DNA of 64,000 nt from Neorhizobium sp. NCHU2750. GTDB lineage: Bacteria > Pseudomonadota > Alphaproteobacteria > Rhizobiales > Rhizobiaceae. The stretch spans positions 930,001-994,000 of the forward strand of contig NZ_CP030827.1 in the NCBI RefSeq assembly GCF_003597675.1. The letters are read 5' to 3'. A model generated the notes under the pieces. That model was not told where the DNA came from, searched no databases, and saw only the letters and a program-made list of their open reading frames with translations. Positions within the stretch are counted from its first letter, which is position 1. Every line of letters begins with the position of its first letter. This document shows, one piece after another, positions 8,234 through 17,623 of the stretch. A program made the translations under genes and the position numbers.

Positions 8234-10165
8234 ATGCTCCAGAATTTAAAGATCAAGACCAAGTTTCTGATGGTCATCGCCATCCTCGGCGCCATCTCGC
8301 TTGCCGGCCTGCTCTACGTCACCAGCAAGTTCAGCGCCGCCAATGACGCCTATTCCGACTTCCTCCAGAACGAAAGCAATGCCGCGACCTTCGGTCCCCG
8401 CGGTGCAGCCGGCATGTGGACTGCGACGACATGGCTCAGCCGTGCCCTGGCGCAGGACCCGAAGTCGGACACGTTCAAGGATCTCGCCGGACGCTTCAAC
8501 AAGGAACTCGCCGGCGCGCGTGACCGCCTGACCCAGATCCCGGCGATCGTTCCCAGCCGCAAGGCCGCGGTCGATGAACTGGTGGCCGATGGCGACAAGC
8601 TGAAGGCGATCGGCGACCAGCTGCTTGCCGCCCATTCTGCCGGCGACGAAGCCAAGGTGACCACGCTTTCGCTCGATCTCGACAAGGCGATCCTCGACCT
8701 TTCACCGAAGTTCGGCGCCAACAATGGCGCGATGGCGGAAGTCATCAAGAATGGCGCAGACCGCCTTTCCTCGGAAGTCTCGTCCACCATCCAGACTGCC
8801 ATCATCGGCATGCTGATCGGCATCGTCATTGCCGTCGTGCTGGCGCTGATCATTGCCCAGAAGGGCGTCACCCTGCCGATGGCACGCCTGCGCGAGCGCA
8901 TGGCCTCGCTTGCCGCCGGTGACACCGCTGCCGAAGTCGATGGCCTCGGCCGCAAGGACGAAGTCGGCCAGATGGCTGAAGCCGTCGCCGTCTTCCGCGA
9001 CAACGCTCTGGAACGCATCCGCATCGAGCAGGAGGCAAACGATCACCGCAGCCTGTCGGAAAAGGAACGCATCGAGCGCGAGGCCGCCAAGACCCGCGAA
9101 GCCGCCGACGTCAAATATGCGGTCGACAATCTTGCCCAGGCACTCGCCCAGCTGTCCGAAGGCAACGTCTCCTACCGCATCGACCAGCCGTTCACGGCAA
9201 GCCTTGACGGCGTTCGCGGCGATTTCAATGCCTCCGCCACCAAGCTCCAGGCCGCCCTCGAACAGGTTGCCGAAAACGCCCGCAGCATCGAGGCGGGTTC
9301 CGCCGAGATCAAGTCGGCCGCCGACGATCTTGCCAAGCGCACCGAACAGCAGGCCGCTTCCGTCGAAGAAACGGCTGCCGCGCTGGAAGAGATCACCACC
9401 ACGGTCAAGGACGCCGCACGGCGCGCCACCGAGGCCGGCAATCTCGTTGCCCGCACCCGCCAGGGTGCTGAAAAGTCCGGTGAAGTGGTGCAGAAGGCCG
9501 TTCGCGCCATGGAAGAGATCGAGAAGTCTTCGGGCGAGATCGGCAACATCATCGGTGTCATCGACGATATCGCCTTCCAGACCAATCTTCTGGCGCTCAA
9601 TGCCGGCGTCGAGGCAGCCCGCGCCGGTGAAGCCGGCAAGGGCTTTGCTGTCGTCGCCCAGGAAGTCCGCGAACTCGCCCAGCGTTCCGCCAATGCCGCC
9701 AAGGAGATCAAGGTGCTGATCACCGCCTCCAACGAGCAGGTGCAGAACGGCGTCCATCTCGTCGGCGAAACCGGCAAGGCGCTGGAAGCCATCGTCGGCG
9801 AGGTTCAGGAAATCAACCGCAACGTCAACGCCATCGTCGAAAGCGCCCAGGAACAGTCGTCGGGTCTCCAGCAGATCAACACGGCCGTCAACACAATGGA
9901 CCAGGACACGCAGAAGAACGCTGCCATGGTCGAGGAACAGACGGCGGCAAGCCATGGTCTGGCCCGTGACGTCGCCTCGCTCAACATGCTTCTGTCGCAG
10001 TTCAAGCTGTCGCTTCAGCATGCGCCGCGCCAGAGCGTCCTTGCAGCACGTGCCACGGAAGTGCCGGCCGCATCGCCGGCCCGTGCCTTGGGCCGCAAGC
10101 TCGCCGGCGCCTTTTCCGGCAATGCTGCAGTCGCCGTCAGGAACGACAGCTGGGAAGAGTTTTGA
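8234..10165 (+). CDS. Methyl-accepting chemotaxis protein (first of tandem pair)
   Basis: 643 residues. Order: TM1 (about 11-31), a periplasmic helical sensor domain (32-185), TM2 (186-208), HAMP (210-262), a second HAMP-like stretch (about 290-340), and the methyl-accepting signalling domain (about 365-600) with the conserved hairpin tip FQTNLLALNAGVEAARAGEA. The C terminus ends SWEEF, resembling the CheR/CheB-docking pentapeptide. It should relay ligand binding to CheA/CheW; no che genes are in this window. It is very similar to the next gene, strongest in the cytoplasmic half and last 30 codons. The periplasmic ligand is unknown. Confidence 0.95.
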   Translation: MLQNLKIKTKFLMVIAILGAISLAGLLYVTSKFSAANDAYSDFLQNESNAATFGPRGAAGMWTATTWLSRALAQDPKSDTFKDLAGRFNKELAGARDRLTQIPAIVPSRKAAVDELVADGDKLKAIGDQLLAAHSAGDEAKVTTLSLDLDKAILDLSPKFGANNGAMAEVIKNGADRLSSEVSSTIQTAIIGMLIGIVIAVVLALIIAQKGVTLPMARLRERMASLAAGDTAAEVDGLGRKDEVGQMAEAVAVFRDNALERIRIEQEANDHRSLSEKERIEREAAKTREAADVKYAVDNLAQALAQLSEGNVSYRIDQPFTASLDGVRGDFNASATKLQAALEQVAENARSIEAGSAEIKSAADDLAKRTEQQAASVEETAAALEEITTTVKDAARRATEAGNLVARTRQGAEKSGEVVQKAVRAMEEIEKSSGEIGNIIGVIDDIAFQTNLLALNAGVEAARAGEAGKGFAVVAQEVRELAQRSANAAKEIKVLITASNEQVQNGVHLVGETGKALEAIVGEVQEINRNVNAIVESAQEQSSGLQQINTAVNTMDQDTQKNAAMVEEQTAASHGLARDVASLNMLLSQFKLSLQHAPRQSVLAARATEVPAASPARALGRKLAGAFSGNAAVAVRNDSWEEF

Positions 10166-10213
10166 GCTAAACCTTTCCTGACCAATTAGGGTCAGGCCCG
10201 ATTACGAGAAGTG

Positions 10214-10247
10214 ATGGCCGCGGACATTCTGTCCGCGGCCATTTTTG
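10214..10247 (+). terminator. Rho-independent terminator after first chemoreceptor gene
   Basis: A perfect 13-bp stem (10214-10226 with 10230-10242) with a 3-nt loop TTC is followed by a T run. It ends transcription about 50-80 bp after the stop codon, so the second chemoreceptor gene should have its own promoter. Confidence 0.9.
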
Positions 10248-10592
10248 TTGCTTGAGATGCGGCATTTTATCATGACTGTAGGGTTTCTGCCCTGCAACGT
10301 AAGATTTTATTATAAGGCCCGGCATTAGATTGGCGCCGGGACATTCGAGAAACCCCACTCAAACGCGCGCATGATGTGCGCCGCCTGCCATCGAACGCTT
10401 CCGCGTGACGCTGACGGACGGCTCCTGCCTTGTTCGACCCTTTCGTCTTGGGGTCGGCACTGCAGCGCCACGCGTCGAGGCTGGCCCCTCTACGACGTTG
10501 CAGCTTTCCAGAAACTGCGCATCGCAGTCGCAAACCGAGAACGGCTTGTGGAGGTGTTGCGCTGTCTTCATCGCGTTTTGGAGGTAAATCCG

Positions 10593-12542
10593 ATGCTTAA
10601 GAATCTTAAAATCAAGACCAAATTCCTGATGGCGATCACCATCCTGAGCCTGATTTCACTGACAGGCCTGGCTTTCGTCATTGAGCGTTTCAACAACGCA
10701 AACACCGTTTACAACAGCTTCCTTCAGAACGAGAGCACTGCCGCGACCCTTGGTCCGCGCGGCACAGCGGGCATGTGGACGGCGGTCAACTGGCTGAACC
10801 GTGCAATCAGCGTCGACCCCAAGTCCGATAAGTTCAAGGATTTCTCCCAGCGCTTCGGCACCGAGATCGCCACTGCCCGAGGCCGCCTTGAGCAGATCCC
10901 GAAACTCGTTCCCGACCGCGCAGCCGCCATCACCGAGCTGCTCGGCAGCATCGACGGGCTGAAGGGCGTCGGCGAAGAGCTGATCAAGGCACATGCCGAA
11001 GGCGACAAGGATTCGTTCGACTTCATGATCAACCGGCTTGAGCAGCTGACCGTGGAGTTCTCGGCCAAGAGCGGCGCCAACAATGCTGCCATGACCGATC
11101 TGATCAACAACGGTTCGCAGAGAATGTCGAACCAGGTCGCCTCGAATATCTTCTGGGCCATCTGCATCATGCTGACCGGAAATGTCATCGCGATCGTCGT
11201 TGCAATGGTGATTGCCCAGAAGGGCGTCACCGCGCCGATGGTGCGCCTGCGCGAACGCATGGCCTCGCTTGCCGCCGGGGATGCCGCTGCCGAAATTGCC
11301 GGGCTTGAGCGCAAGGACGAGATCGGCCAGATGGCGCAGGCCGTCGCCGTCTTCCGCGACAATGCACTGGAACGCCAGCGCCTCGAGCAGGACGCCGTCG
11401 ACAGCCGCAGCCTGTCGGAAAAGGAGCGCATCGAGCGCGAGGCAGTCAAGGCGCGCGAAGCCGCCGACGTCAAATATGCCGTCGACAATCTTGCTGAGGC
11501 ACTCAGCCAGCTCGCGGAAGGCAATGTCGCTCACCGCATAGAACAGCCGTTCACCGAAGCTCTCGATGGCGTCCGCGGCGATTTCAATGCCTCTGCCGAA
11601 AAACTGCAGGAAGCACTCGAACAGGTCGCCGAAAACGCCCGCAGCATCGAGGCGGGTTCCGCCGAGATCAAGTCGGCCGCCGACGATCTTGCCAAGCGCA
11701 CCGAACAGCAGGCGGCTTCCGTCGAGGAAACCGCTGCAGCGCTGGAAGAGATCACCACAACGGTCAAGGATGCCGCACGGCGTGCCAGCGAGGCCGGCAG
11801 CCTCGTTGCCCGCACCCGCCAGGGCGCCGAAAAGTCCGGCGAGGTCGTGCAGAGCGCCGTCAAGGCGATGGAAGCGATCGAAAAGTCGTCGGGCGAGATC
11901 GGCAATATCATCGGCGTCATCGACGATATCGCCTTCCAGACCAACCTCCTGGCGCTGAATGCCGGCGTCGAGGCAGCACGGGCAGGGGAGGCCGGCAAGG
12001 GCTTTGCCGTCGTCGCACAGGAAGTGCGCGAGCTCGCCCAGCGTTCGGCCAATGCCGCCAAGGAGATCAAGACACTGATCACCGCCTCCAACCATCAGGT
12101 CCAGAATGGTGTCCATCTCGTCGGCGAAACCGGCAAGGCGCTGGAAGAGATCGTTGCCGAGGTGCAGGAGATCAATCGTCACGTTGCGGCGATCGTCGAA
12201 AGCGCCCAGGAACAGTCATCCGGCCTTCAGCAGATCAATACCGCCGTCAACCAGATGGACCAGGACACGCAGAAGAACGCTGCCATGGTCGAGGAACAGA
12301 CGGCGGCAAGCCATGGCCTGTCGCGTGATGTCTCGTCGCTGAACGGATTGCTGCAGCAGTTCAATCTGTCGCTGCGGCAGGCGCCCCGCCAGGGCGGCCG
12401 TGCTGCCCATCTGGCTCAGGCTGCCCACGCTGAACAGGCTCCGGCCGCATCGCCGGCCCGTGCTCTCGGTCGCAAGCTTGCCGGCGCCTTTTCCGGCAAT
12501 GCCGCGGTCGCCGTCAGGAACGACAGCTGGGAAGAGTTCTGA
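10593..12542 (+). CDS. Methyl-accepting chemotaxis protein (second of tandem pair)
   Basis: 649 residues with the same layout as its upstream paralogue: TM1 near 11-31, periplasmic domain, TM2 near 186-208, HAMP, second HAMP-like region, methyl-accepting domain with FQTNLLALNAGVEAARAGEA, and the SWEEF tail. The periplasmic domains are recognisably related (both have NESxAAT-GPRGxAGMW) but more diverged than the signalling halves, suggesting different ligands. The ATG at 10593 follows GGAGG at a good distance; a longer frame back to 10371 has no family support. It lies between two strong terminators and is probably monocistronic. Confidence 0.95.
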   Translation: MLKNLKIKTKFLMAITILSLISLTGLAFVIERFNNANTVYNSFLQNESTAATLGPRGTAGMWTAVNWLNRAISVDPKSDKFKDFSQRFGTEIATARGRLEQIPKLVPDRAAAITELLGSIDGLKGVGEELIKAHAEGDKDSFDFMINRLEQLTVEFSAKSGANNAAMTDLINNGSQRMSNQVASNIFWAICIMLTGNVIAIVVAMVIAQKGVTAPMVRLRERMASLAAGDAAAEIAGLERKDEIGQMAQAVAVFRDNALERQRLEQDAVDSRSLSEKERIEREAVKAREAADVKYAVDNLAEALSQLAEGNVAHRIEQPFTEALDGVRGDFNASAEKLQEALEQVAENARSIEAGSAEIKSAADDLAKRTEQQAASVEETAAALEEITTTVKDAARRASEAGSLVARTRQGAEKSGEVVQSAVKAMEAIEKSSGEIGNIIGVIDDIAFQTNLLALNAGVEAARAGEAGKGFAVVAQEVRELAQRSANAAKEIKTLITASNHQVQNGVHLVGETGKALEEIVAEVQEINRHVAAIVESAQEQSSGLQQINTAVNQMDQDTQKNAAMVEEQTAASHGLSRDVSSLNGLLQQFNLSLRQAPRQGGRAAHLAQAAHAEQAPAASPARALGRKLAGAFSGNAAVAVRNDSWEEF

Positions 12543-12701
12543 TCTCCATCAGCCCGGAAGTCGGAACCGATTCTCGGGCCGGTGCTCCAGAGTGAAAAGG
12601 CTGGCGCGCCCTTTGCGCGTCGACCGGACGCGGGACGCGCGAACGCCGATCCGGCAATGACAACCGGCACTTTCCACAGAGGGGGGTGCGACGATATGAC
12701 C

Positions 12702-12738
12702 AACCGCGGAGGCTTGCCTGCTTCCGCGGTTCTTTTTT
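12702..12738 (+). terminator. Rho-independent terminator after second chemoreceptor gene
   Basis: A 9-bp perfect stem (AACCGCGGA, 12702-12710; TCCGCGGTT, 12723-12731), extended by wobble and GC pairs, is followed by CTTTTTT. Confidence 0.88.
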
Positions 12739-12913
12739 GAGCATTATGCTGAGAGAGAGGTGCCATAATACCATTTTTGATGCAGTTTGACGATAATCAA
12801 TGCGCAAGCCATGCGTCTGGTGCAAATCTGTCTCGCTGCCCTGGGGTTGGTAAAGCAGCCGGCAACATCGTATTTTAGCTGCAGCAGAATGAACCCGAGA
12901 AAAGAGAACCGTC

Positions 12914-13069
12914 ATGTTTGACACCGTACGCAAGTTTGCCCGCGCTCTGCGCGTCCCCACCGCCCAGGATCGCGAAATGGCCTATCTTAATGATGCCCGC
13001 GATCGTATCGACCTCGAATATCGCATGCGTCAGGTCGACCGCGGCATGTTCCGCAAGGGTGGCTACTGA
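12914..13069 (+). CDS. 51-residue protein, DUF3563-like
   Basis: A short gene starting MFDTVRKFARALRVP and ending FRKGGY, with an AAGAGAA Shine-Dalgarno. The pattern REMAYLNDARDRIDLEYRMR resembles the small DUF3563-type proteins common in rhizobia and other Proteobacteria. It is highly charged, predicted mostly helical, with no signal peptide or membrane segment. Its function is unknown. It has its own upstream region after the chemoreceptor terminator and no close downstream partner. Confidence 0.75.
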   Translation: MFDTVRKFARALRVPTAQDREMAYLNDARDRIDLEYRMRQVDRGMFRKGGY

Positions 13070-13309
13070 TATCTGTTCGGCAGGCCTGTTTGCATGAGGC
13101 CTGTCCCCCGTGGCGCTTCCAGGGTGGGGCGCCTTTGGCGATGGCCGAGGCCATCGCTGCGGTTTGCCTGCGATGACATCTCGCAGGGCAGGGAGGCGCA
13201 AGCCTTATCCCAAAATTTGCCATGATCCTCGGCTTCGGATAACCAATGGTTCGATAGTCATGCCAAGATGGGGCCGGTCCTGTCCGGATCGACTGGACAG
13301 GTTGATAAA

Positions 13310-13885
13310 ATGCCGTTTCGCCGTCGCATACCTCTCACATTGCGCCAGAGGCTTTCCGGGGTATTCATCCCCAGGCGCGGGTTTCGCCGTTCGCTCGGCT
13401 ATCACCGCCTGAAGGTCATGCGCATCGGCGGGTCGCCGCATGCGGTGGCAGCCGGTATCGCGGTCGGCGTTTTGAGCGCCTGGACCCCTTTCCTCGGCCT
13501 GCATGTCCTGTTTGCCATTCCGGTTGCCTGGCTGCTCGGCGGCAGCATGATCGCCGCTGCGATCGGCACCACATTCGCCAATCCCGTCACCTGTCCGATC
13601 ATCTGGCCGCTCACCTGGGAAATCGGCCAGTTCATCATGGGCGGCGAGCCGACCTCTCGCCATATCGATCTCGGCGCGCTGTTTGCCCATCTCGACATGT
13701 CGCAGCTCTGGGGGCCGGTGCTTGAGCCGATGCTGATCGGCTCCCTGCCGCCGGGCATCGTCTGCGCGCTTATTTTCTACGCTGCCACCTATTTTGCCGT
13801 GCGTGGTTTTCGCAATCGCCGCCTTCACCGCTTGACGGAGAGGGCGAGGCGCATCAAGTCAGGCCACACGGGCTTGACCGCGTAA
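13310..13885 (+). CDS. DUF2062 membrane protein
   Basis: 191 residues. A basic N-terminal stretch ([15 protein letters not shown]) is followed by the DUF2062 core with [20 protein letters not shown] and [18 protein letters not shown]. Three or four membrane segments are visible. Homologues sit just upstream of acpS-lepB-rnc-era in rhizobia, as here (acpS begins 16 bp downstream). The role is unknown; a link to envelope functions is suggested only by context. An ATG at 13268 would add 14 residues without family support. Confidence 0.82.
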   Translation: MPFRRRIPLTLRQRLSGVFIPRRGFRRSLGYHRLKVMRIGGSPHAVAAGIAVGVLSAWTPFLGLHVLFAIPVAWLLGGSMIAAAIGTTFANPVTCPIIWPLTWEIGQFIMGGEPTSRHIDLGALFAHLDMSQLWGPVLEPMLIGSLPPGIVCALIFYAATYFAVRGFRNRRLHRLTERARRIKSGHTGLTA

Positions 13886-13901
13886 ACGACAGGATATCGG
13901 C

Positions 13902-14309
13902 ATGATCATTGGCATGGGGAGCGACCTCATCGACATCAGGCGCGTGGAGAAATCCATCGAGCGCTTCGGCGAACGGTTCACTCATCGCTGTTTCACCGAT
14001 ATCGAACGGGCGAAATCCGACCGCCGCAAGAACCGCGCCGCCTCCTATGCCAAGCGGTTTGCCGCTAAGGAGGCCTGTTCCAAGGCGCTTGGCACCGGCC
14101 TTGCAGAGGGCGTATTCTGGAAGGACATGGGCGTCGTCAATCTTCCCGGCGGCAAGCCGACCATGGCGCTGACCGGCGGTGCCGCCGACAGGCTCAACGA
14201 ACTTCTTCCCTCCGGCCATGAGCCGGTCATCCACATCACCATCACCGACGAATATCCCTATGCACAGGCCTTCGTCGTCATCGAGGCCCGGCCGGCGGCG
14301 GGGATGTGA
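13902..14309 (+). CDS. acpS: Holo-[acyl-carrier-protein] synthase
   Basis: 135 residues, the family's usual length. It transfers the 4'-phosphopantetheine arm from CoA to apo-acyl-carrier protein in fatty acid synthesis. Signature features are the N-terminal [16 protein letters not shown], with the Mg2+-binding Asp, and the [15 protein letters not shown] motif, with the second acidic ligand. It follows the DUF2062 gene by 16 bp and precedes lepB, a widely conserved alphaproteobacterial order. Confidence 0.96.
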   Translation: MIIGMGSDLIDIRRVEKSIERFGERFTHRCFTDIERAKSDRRKNRAASYAKRFAAKEACSKALGTGLAEGVFWKDMGVVNLPGGKPTMALTGGAADRLNELLPSGHEPVIHITITDEYPYAQAFVVIEARPAAGM

Positions 14310-14448
14310 CGATCTGATTTGCCGCTTCCTGTCGAAAGCTCTTCGCAACCACCTTGTATGAAGGATTCGTAATCTCGTGGCCATTGCCGCGGCTTTGCGA
14401 AGAGTTTAGACAGTTCAGCCACTCGCCGAGATAGAAAGATTGAAAGAC

Positions 14449-15198
14449 GTGTCCGAAAAAGCCGATACGAAGCAGCCGAACGCCCTTTGGGAAAACATCA
14501 AGGTCATCATCCAGGCCCTGTTGCTGGCCATGGTGATCCGCACGGTCCTGTTCCAGCCCTTCACCATTCCGTCCGGTTCGATGATGCCGACGCTTCTGGT
14601 CGGCGACTATATCTTCGTCAACAAGTTCGCTTACGGCTTCTCCAAATATTCGCTGCCCTTCTCGCCGAATCTGTTTTCCGGCCGCGTGCTGGAATTCAGC
14701 GAGCCGAAGCGTGGCGATGTCATCGTCTTCCGCCTGCCGCAGAACCCGGATATCGACTACATCAAGCGTCTGATCGGCCTGCCGGGCGACAAGATCCAGA
14801 TGCGTGACGGCGTTCTCTACGTCAATGGCAAGCCGGTTCCCAAGCAGGCCGATGGCAAATTCACCTCCGACTACCAGATGGATCCGGGCACCAACGTGCC
14901 GATCTTCCGTGAGACGCTCGACAACGGCAAGACCTACGACACGCTGGACGAGATGCAGAATTCGCGTGGCGACAACACGCCGGAATTCGACGTTCCGCCG
15001 GGCCACTACTTCTTCATGGGCGATAATCGCGACAACTCGCTCGACAGCCGTTTCGACGTCGGCTTCGTTCCCGCCGAAAACCTCGTCGGCCGCGCCAGCG
15101 TGATCTTCTTCTCGCTCGGCAACGACACTTCCTTCCGCGAAATCTGGAAGTGGCCGTCCAACATGCGTTGGGATCGTCTGTTCAAGGGCGTCAATTGA
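14449..15198 (+). CDS. lepB: Signal peptidase I
   Basis: 249 residues if started at the GTG at 14449, giving the family-like MSEKADTKQPNALW; a TTG at 14440 would add three residues and neither has a strong Shine-Dalgarno. The enzyme removes signal peptides from exported proteins. One N-terminal membrane anchor (about 17-37) precedes the catalytic Ser44 in PSGSMMPT. The general-base Lys lies in DYIKRLIGLPGD, and the box GDNRDNSLDSR is present. The stop codon overlaps the rnc start (TGATG), so lepB and rnc are translationally coupled. Confidence 0.95.
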   Translation: MSEKADTKQPNALWENIKVIIQALLLAMVIRTVLFQPFTIPSGSMMPTLLVGDYIFVNKFAYGFSKYSLPFSPNLFSGRVLEFSEPKRGDVIVFRLPQNPDIDYIKRLIGLPGDKIQMRDGVLYVNGKPVPKQADGKFTSDYQMDPGTNVPIFRETLDNGKTYDTLDEMQNSRGDNTPEFDVPPGHYFFMGDNRDNSLDSRFDVGFVPAENLVGRASVIFFSLGNDTSFREIWKWPSNMRWDRLFKGVN

Positions 15199-15914
15199 TG
15201 AAACCGCGATCTTTGTCGACGGACGAGGTTGGGCAGCTGGAGACGGCGCTGGGCTACAAGTTCGTCGACAAGCAGTGGCTTGACCGGGCGCTGACCCATG
15301 CCAGCACCGGTAGCGCCAAGAATGCCAATTACGAACGTCTGGAATTCCTCGGCGACCGCGTGCTCGGCCTCTGCGTCGCCGAACTCCTGTTCACCACCTT
15401 CCGTTCGGCGGAAGAGGGTGAGCTGTCTGTTCGCCTGAACCAGCTCGTCAGTGCAGACAGCTGCGCCATGGTGGCCGATCAGCTGGAATTGCACCGCTTC
15501 ATCCGCACCGGCGCCGACGTCAAGAAGCTCACCGGCAAGCGCATGTTGAATGTGCGCGCCGACGTGGTGGAAAGTCTCATCGCAGCGCTCTATCTCGATG
15601 GTGGGCTCGAAGTGGCGCGCGCCTTCATTCTGCGCTATTGGACGGATCGCGCCACCAAGGCGGATGCGGCCCGCCGCGATGCCAAGACCGAGCTTCAGGA
15701 ATGGGCGCATGCGAAATTCGGCGTGACGCCGGTCTACAGGGTGGACGACCGCTCCGGACCGGATCATGATCCGCGCTTCACGGTGACGGTGGAAATCAAG
15801 GGCGTGGCGCCGGAAACCGGTACCGATCGCTCCAAACGGGCCGCCGAGCAGGTGGCCGCAACACGCATCCTCGAACGCGAGGGTATCTGGCAGAGCGCTT
15901 CTGCCGCAGATTGA
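15198..15914 (+). CDS. rnc: Ribonuclease III
   Basis: 238 residues. It cleaves double-stranded RNA in rRNA precursors and some mRNAs. The RNase III signature NYERLEFLGDRVLGL is near residue 36-50, with a second acidic cluster in RADVVESLIAALYLDGG. The C-terminal double-stranded-RNA-binding domain spans about 160-235 (DAKTELQEWAH to RILEREG). The start overlaps the lepB stop, and era follows within 10 bp. The order lepB-rnc-era is widely conserved and ties protein export to ribosome maturation. Confidence 0.96.
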   Translation: MKPRSLSTDEVGQLETALGYKFVDKQWLDRALTHASTGSAKNANYERLEFLGDRVLGLCVAELLFTTFRSAEEGELSVRLNQLVSADSCAMVADQLELHRFIRTGADVKKLTGKRMLNVRADVVESLIAALYLDGGLEVARAFILRYWTDRATKADAARRDAKTELQEWAHAKFGVTPVYRVDDRSGPDHDPRFTVTVEIKGVAPETGTDRSKRAAEQVAATRILEREGIWQSASAAD

Positions 15915-15923
15915 TTGGACAAG

Positions 15924-16898
15924 ATGATCGAAGACGACAACATCGCCGGCAATGAAAACGAGCAGGGCGCCGATGCAGCGCGTTCCGGCGAGGTAAATGC
16001 CGGCCCGACCCATTCCGGTTTCGTCGCGCTGATCGGCGCCACCAATGCCGGCAAGTCGACCCTGGTCAATCAGCTGGTCGGCGCCAAGGTCTCGATCGTC
16101 AGCCACAAGGTGCAGACGACCCGCGCCATCGTGCGCGGCATCGCCATCCACGACAACGCCCAGATCGTCTTCATGGATACGCCCGGCATCTTCAAGCCAC
16201 GCCGCCGGCTCGACCGCGCCATGGTCACCTCCGCCTGGGGCGGTGCCAAGGATGCAGATCTCATCATGCTGCTGATCGACAGCGAGCGCGGCATTCGTGG
16301 CGACGCAGAAGCCATCCTCGAAGGCCTGAAGGACGTCCATCAGCCGAAGATCCTGGTCTTGAACAAGATCGACCGCGTCAGCCGCGAGGATCTGTTGAAG
16401 CTTGCCGCCGCCGCCAACGAATATGTCTCCTTCGAACGCACCTTCATGATTTCGGCCACGACCGGTTCCGGCTGCGGCGATCTGATGGACTATCTGGCGA
16501 AAACCCTGCCCGAAGGCCCGTGGTATTACCCCGAGGACCAGATCTCCGACCTGCCGATGCGCCAGCTCGCCGCCGAGATCACCCGCGAAAAGCTCTTCCT
16601 GCGCCTGCACCAGGAACTTCCATACTCCTCTCACGTCGAAACCGAGAAGTGGGAAGAGCGCAAGGATGGCTCCGTTCGTATTGAACAGGTCATCTATGTC
16701 GAGCGGGAAAGCCAGAAGAAGATCGCGCTCGGCAAGGGTGGCGAGGCGATCAAGTCGATCTCGACGGCCTCCCGCAAGGAGCTTTCGGAGATCCTCGAAC
16801 AGCCGGTTCATCTCTTCCTGTTCGTCAAGGTGCGCGAGAACTGGGGCGATGATCCCGAGCGTTTCCGCGAAATGGGCCTCGATTTCCCCAGGGGCTGA
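15924..16898 (+). CDS. era: GTPase Era, 16S rRNA maturation factor
   Basis: 324 residues. Era binds the 3' end of 16S rRNA during 30S subunit assembly. The GTPase domain shows G1 GATNAGKST, G3 DTPGIF and G4 NKID. The C-terminal KH domain has GKGGEAIKSI and the late FLFVKVRENWGDD. An acidic N-terminal extension of about 25 residues is present, as in other rhizobial Era proteins. An in-frame TTG at 15915, directly after the rnc stop, is an alternative start; I prefer the ATG at 15924. Confidence 0.96.
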   Translation: MIEDDNIAGNENEQGADAARSGEVNAGPTHSGFVALIGATNAGKSTLVNQLVGAKVSIVSHKVQTTRAIVRGIAIHDNAQIVFMDTPGIFKPRRRLDRAMVTSAWGGAKDADLIMLLIDSERGIRGDAEAILEGLKDVHQPKILVLNKIDRVSREDLLKLAAAANEYVSFERTFMISATTGSGCGDLMDYLAKTLPEGPWYYPEDQISDLPMRQLAAEITREKLFLRLHQELPYSSHVETEKWEERKDGSVRIEQVIYVERESQKKIALGKGGEAIKSISTASRKELSEILEQPVHLFLFVKVRENWGDDPERFREMGLDFPRG

Positions 16899-16990
16899 CG
16901 GCAAAATTTCGCAACTGGAGCGATTGCTCGCGCCCTGGGTGTTTTGTGCGATATTGTTTGCCAATGGTTGTGCAACTTTGTGCAGTGCGC

Positions 16991-17019
16991 TTGACATGGC
17001 GCAACTCTGGAACTTTGAT
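16991..17019 (+). promoter_or_regulatory. Sigma-70-type promoter for the PAS-domain gene
   Basis: A consensus TTGACA (16991-16996) is separated by 17 bp from TTTGAT (17014-17019). Transcription would start near 17026, so the mRNA would begin with the hairpin at 17024-17056. The spacing and perfect -35 support it; the -10 is imperfect. Confidence 0.5.
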
Positions 17020-17023
17020 CAGA

Positions 17024-17056
17024 GTCGCGAATGAAACGATTCATTCCATTCGCGAC
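17024..17056 (+). promoter_or_regulatory. Leader hairpin upstream of the PAS-domain gene
   Basis: A 10-bp perfect inverted repeat (GTCGCGAATG, 17024-17033; CATTCGCGAC, 17047-17056) lies between the predicted promoter and the start codon at 17085. It has no T tract, so it may stabilise the mRNA, bind a regulator as DNA, or do nothing. Confidence 0.4.
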
Positions 17057-17084
17057 ACAAAGAGACAGGAAACGCCAAGGGACT

Positions 17085-17609
17085 ATGAGCGGCATGGGCA
17101 CCGGCAAATACATGGCAAAAGACAACGGCGTGGATCTGAAGGACGCCGTCGGGTTTTTCAGCTGGGATCTGAGTGAAAACAAGGTCTTCGCTGACCATGT
17201 CTTCGCCTATATCTACGGCATCCCGCAGCATGACCTGGAGATCGGTGCGCCGATCGAGCAGGTCATCAGGCATGTCGCCGAGGACGACATGCCGAGGGTG
17301 GCCAAGGGGCTGCACGAGACGATCATCTCCGGCAAGCCCTGCCACCAGACCTACCGGATCACGCATCCGGCGGGACGTAACATCATTGTGACGGGACAGG
17401 GACGCTGCCTGCGCAATGGCGAGGGCGTGCCGTCCATCTACACCGGAACGGTGACGGCGGAAGAGGTCGGGCTCGGCAAACGCGAAGCCGATCCGCTGGC
17501 TTCCCATTGCATGGAGGCTCTCAAACTCGCCAAGCGTCGCCGTCACGCGCTCGCCGAACGATATCTGACATCGGCATTGGGGGCTCTGGGGCGCCGCGCC
17601 GACAATTGA
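17085..17609 (+). CDS. PAS-fold protein
   Basis: 174 residues. A PAS fold covers roughly residues 15-130: GFFSWDLSENKVFADHVFAY, then HVAEDDMPRVAKGL, then a beta-strand region with GQGRCLRNGEGVPSIYTGTV. No kinase, GGDEF or HTH domain is attached; the basic C-terminal helix (LKLAKRRRHALAERYL) is the only extra part. It may be a stand-alone sensor or adaptor. The start follows AAGGGAC closely; a longer frame back to 17031 overlaps the leader hairpin and is unlikely. Confidence 0.75.
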   Translation: MSGMGTGKYMAKDNGVDLKDAVGFFSWDLSENKVFADHVFAYIYGIPQHDLEIGAPIEQVIRHVAEDDMPRVAKGLHETIISGKPCHQTYRITHPAGRNIIVTGQGRCLRNGEGVPSIYTGTVTAEEVGLGKREADPLASHCMEALKLAKRRRHALAERYLTSALGALGRRADN

Positions 17610-17623
17610 GCGATAATGCCGCT

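Noticed and set aside
10371..10592. N-terminal extension of the second chemoreceptor
   Set aside because: The extension has no family match, lies in the promoter region, and the ATG at 10593 has a GGAGG site and matches its paralogue's start.
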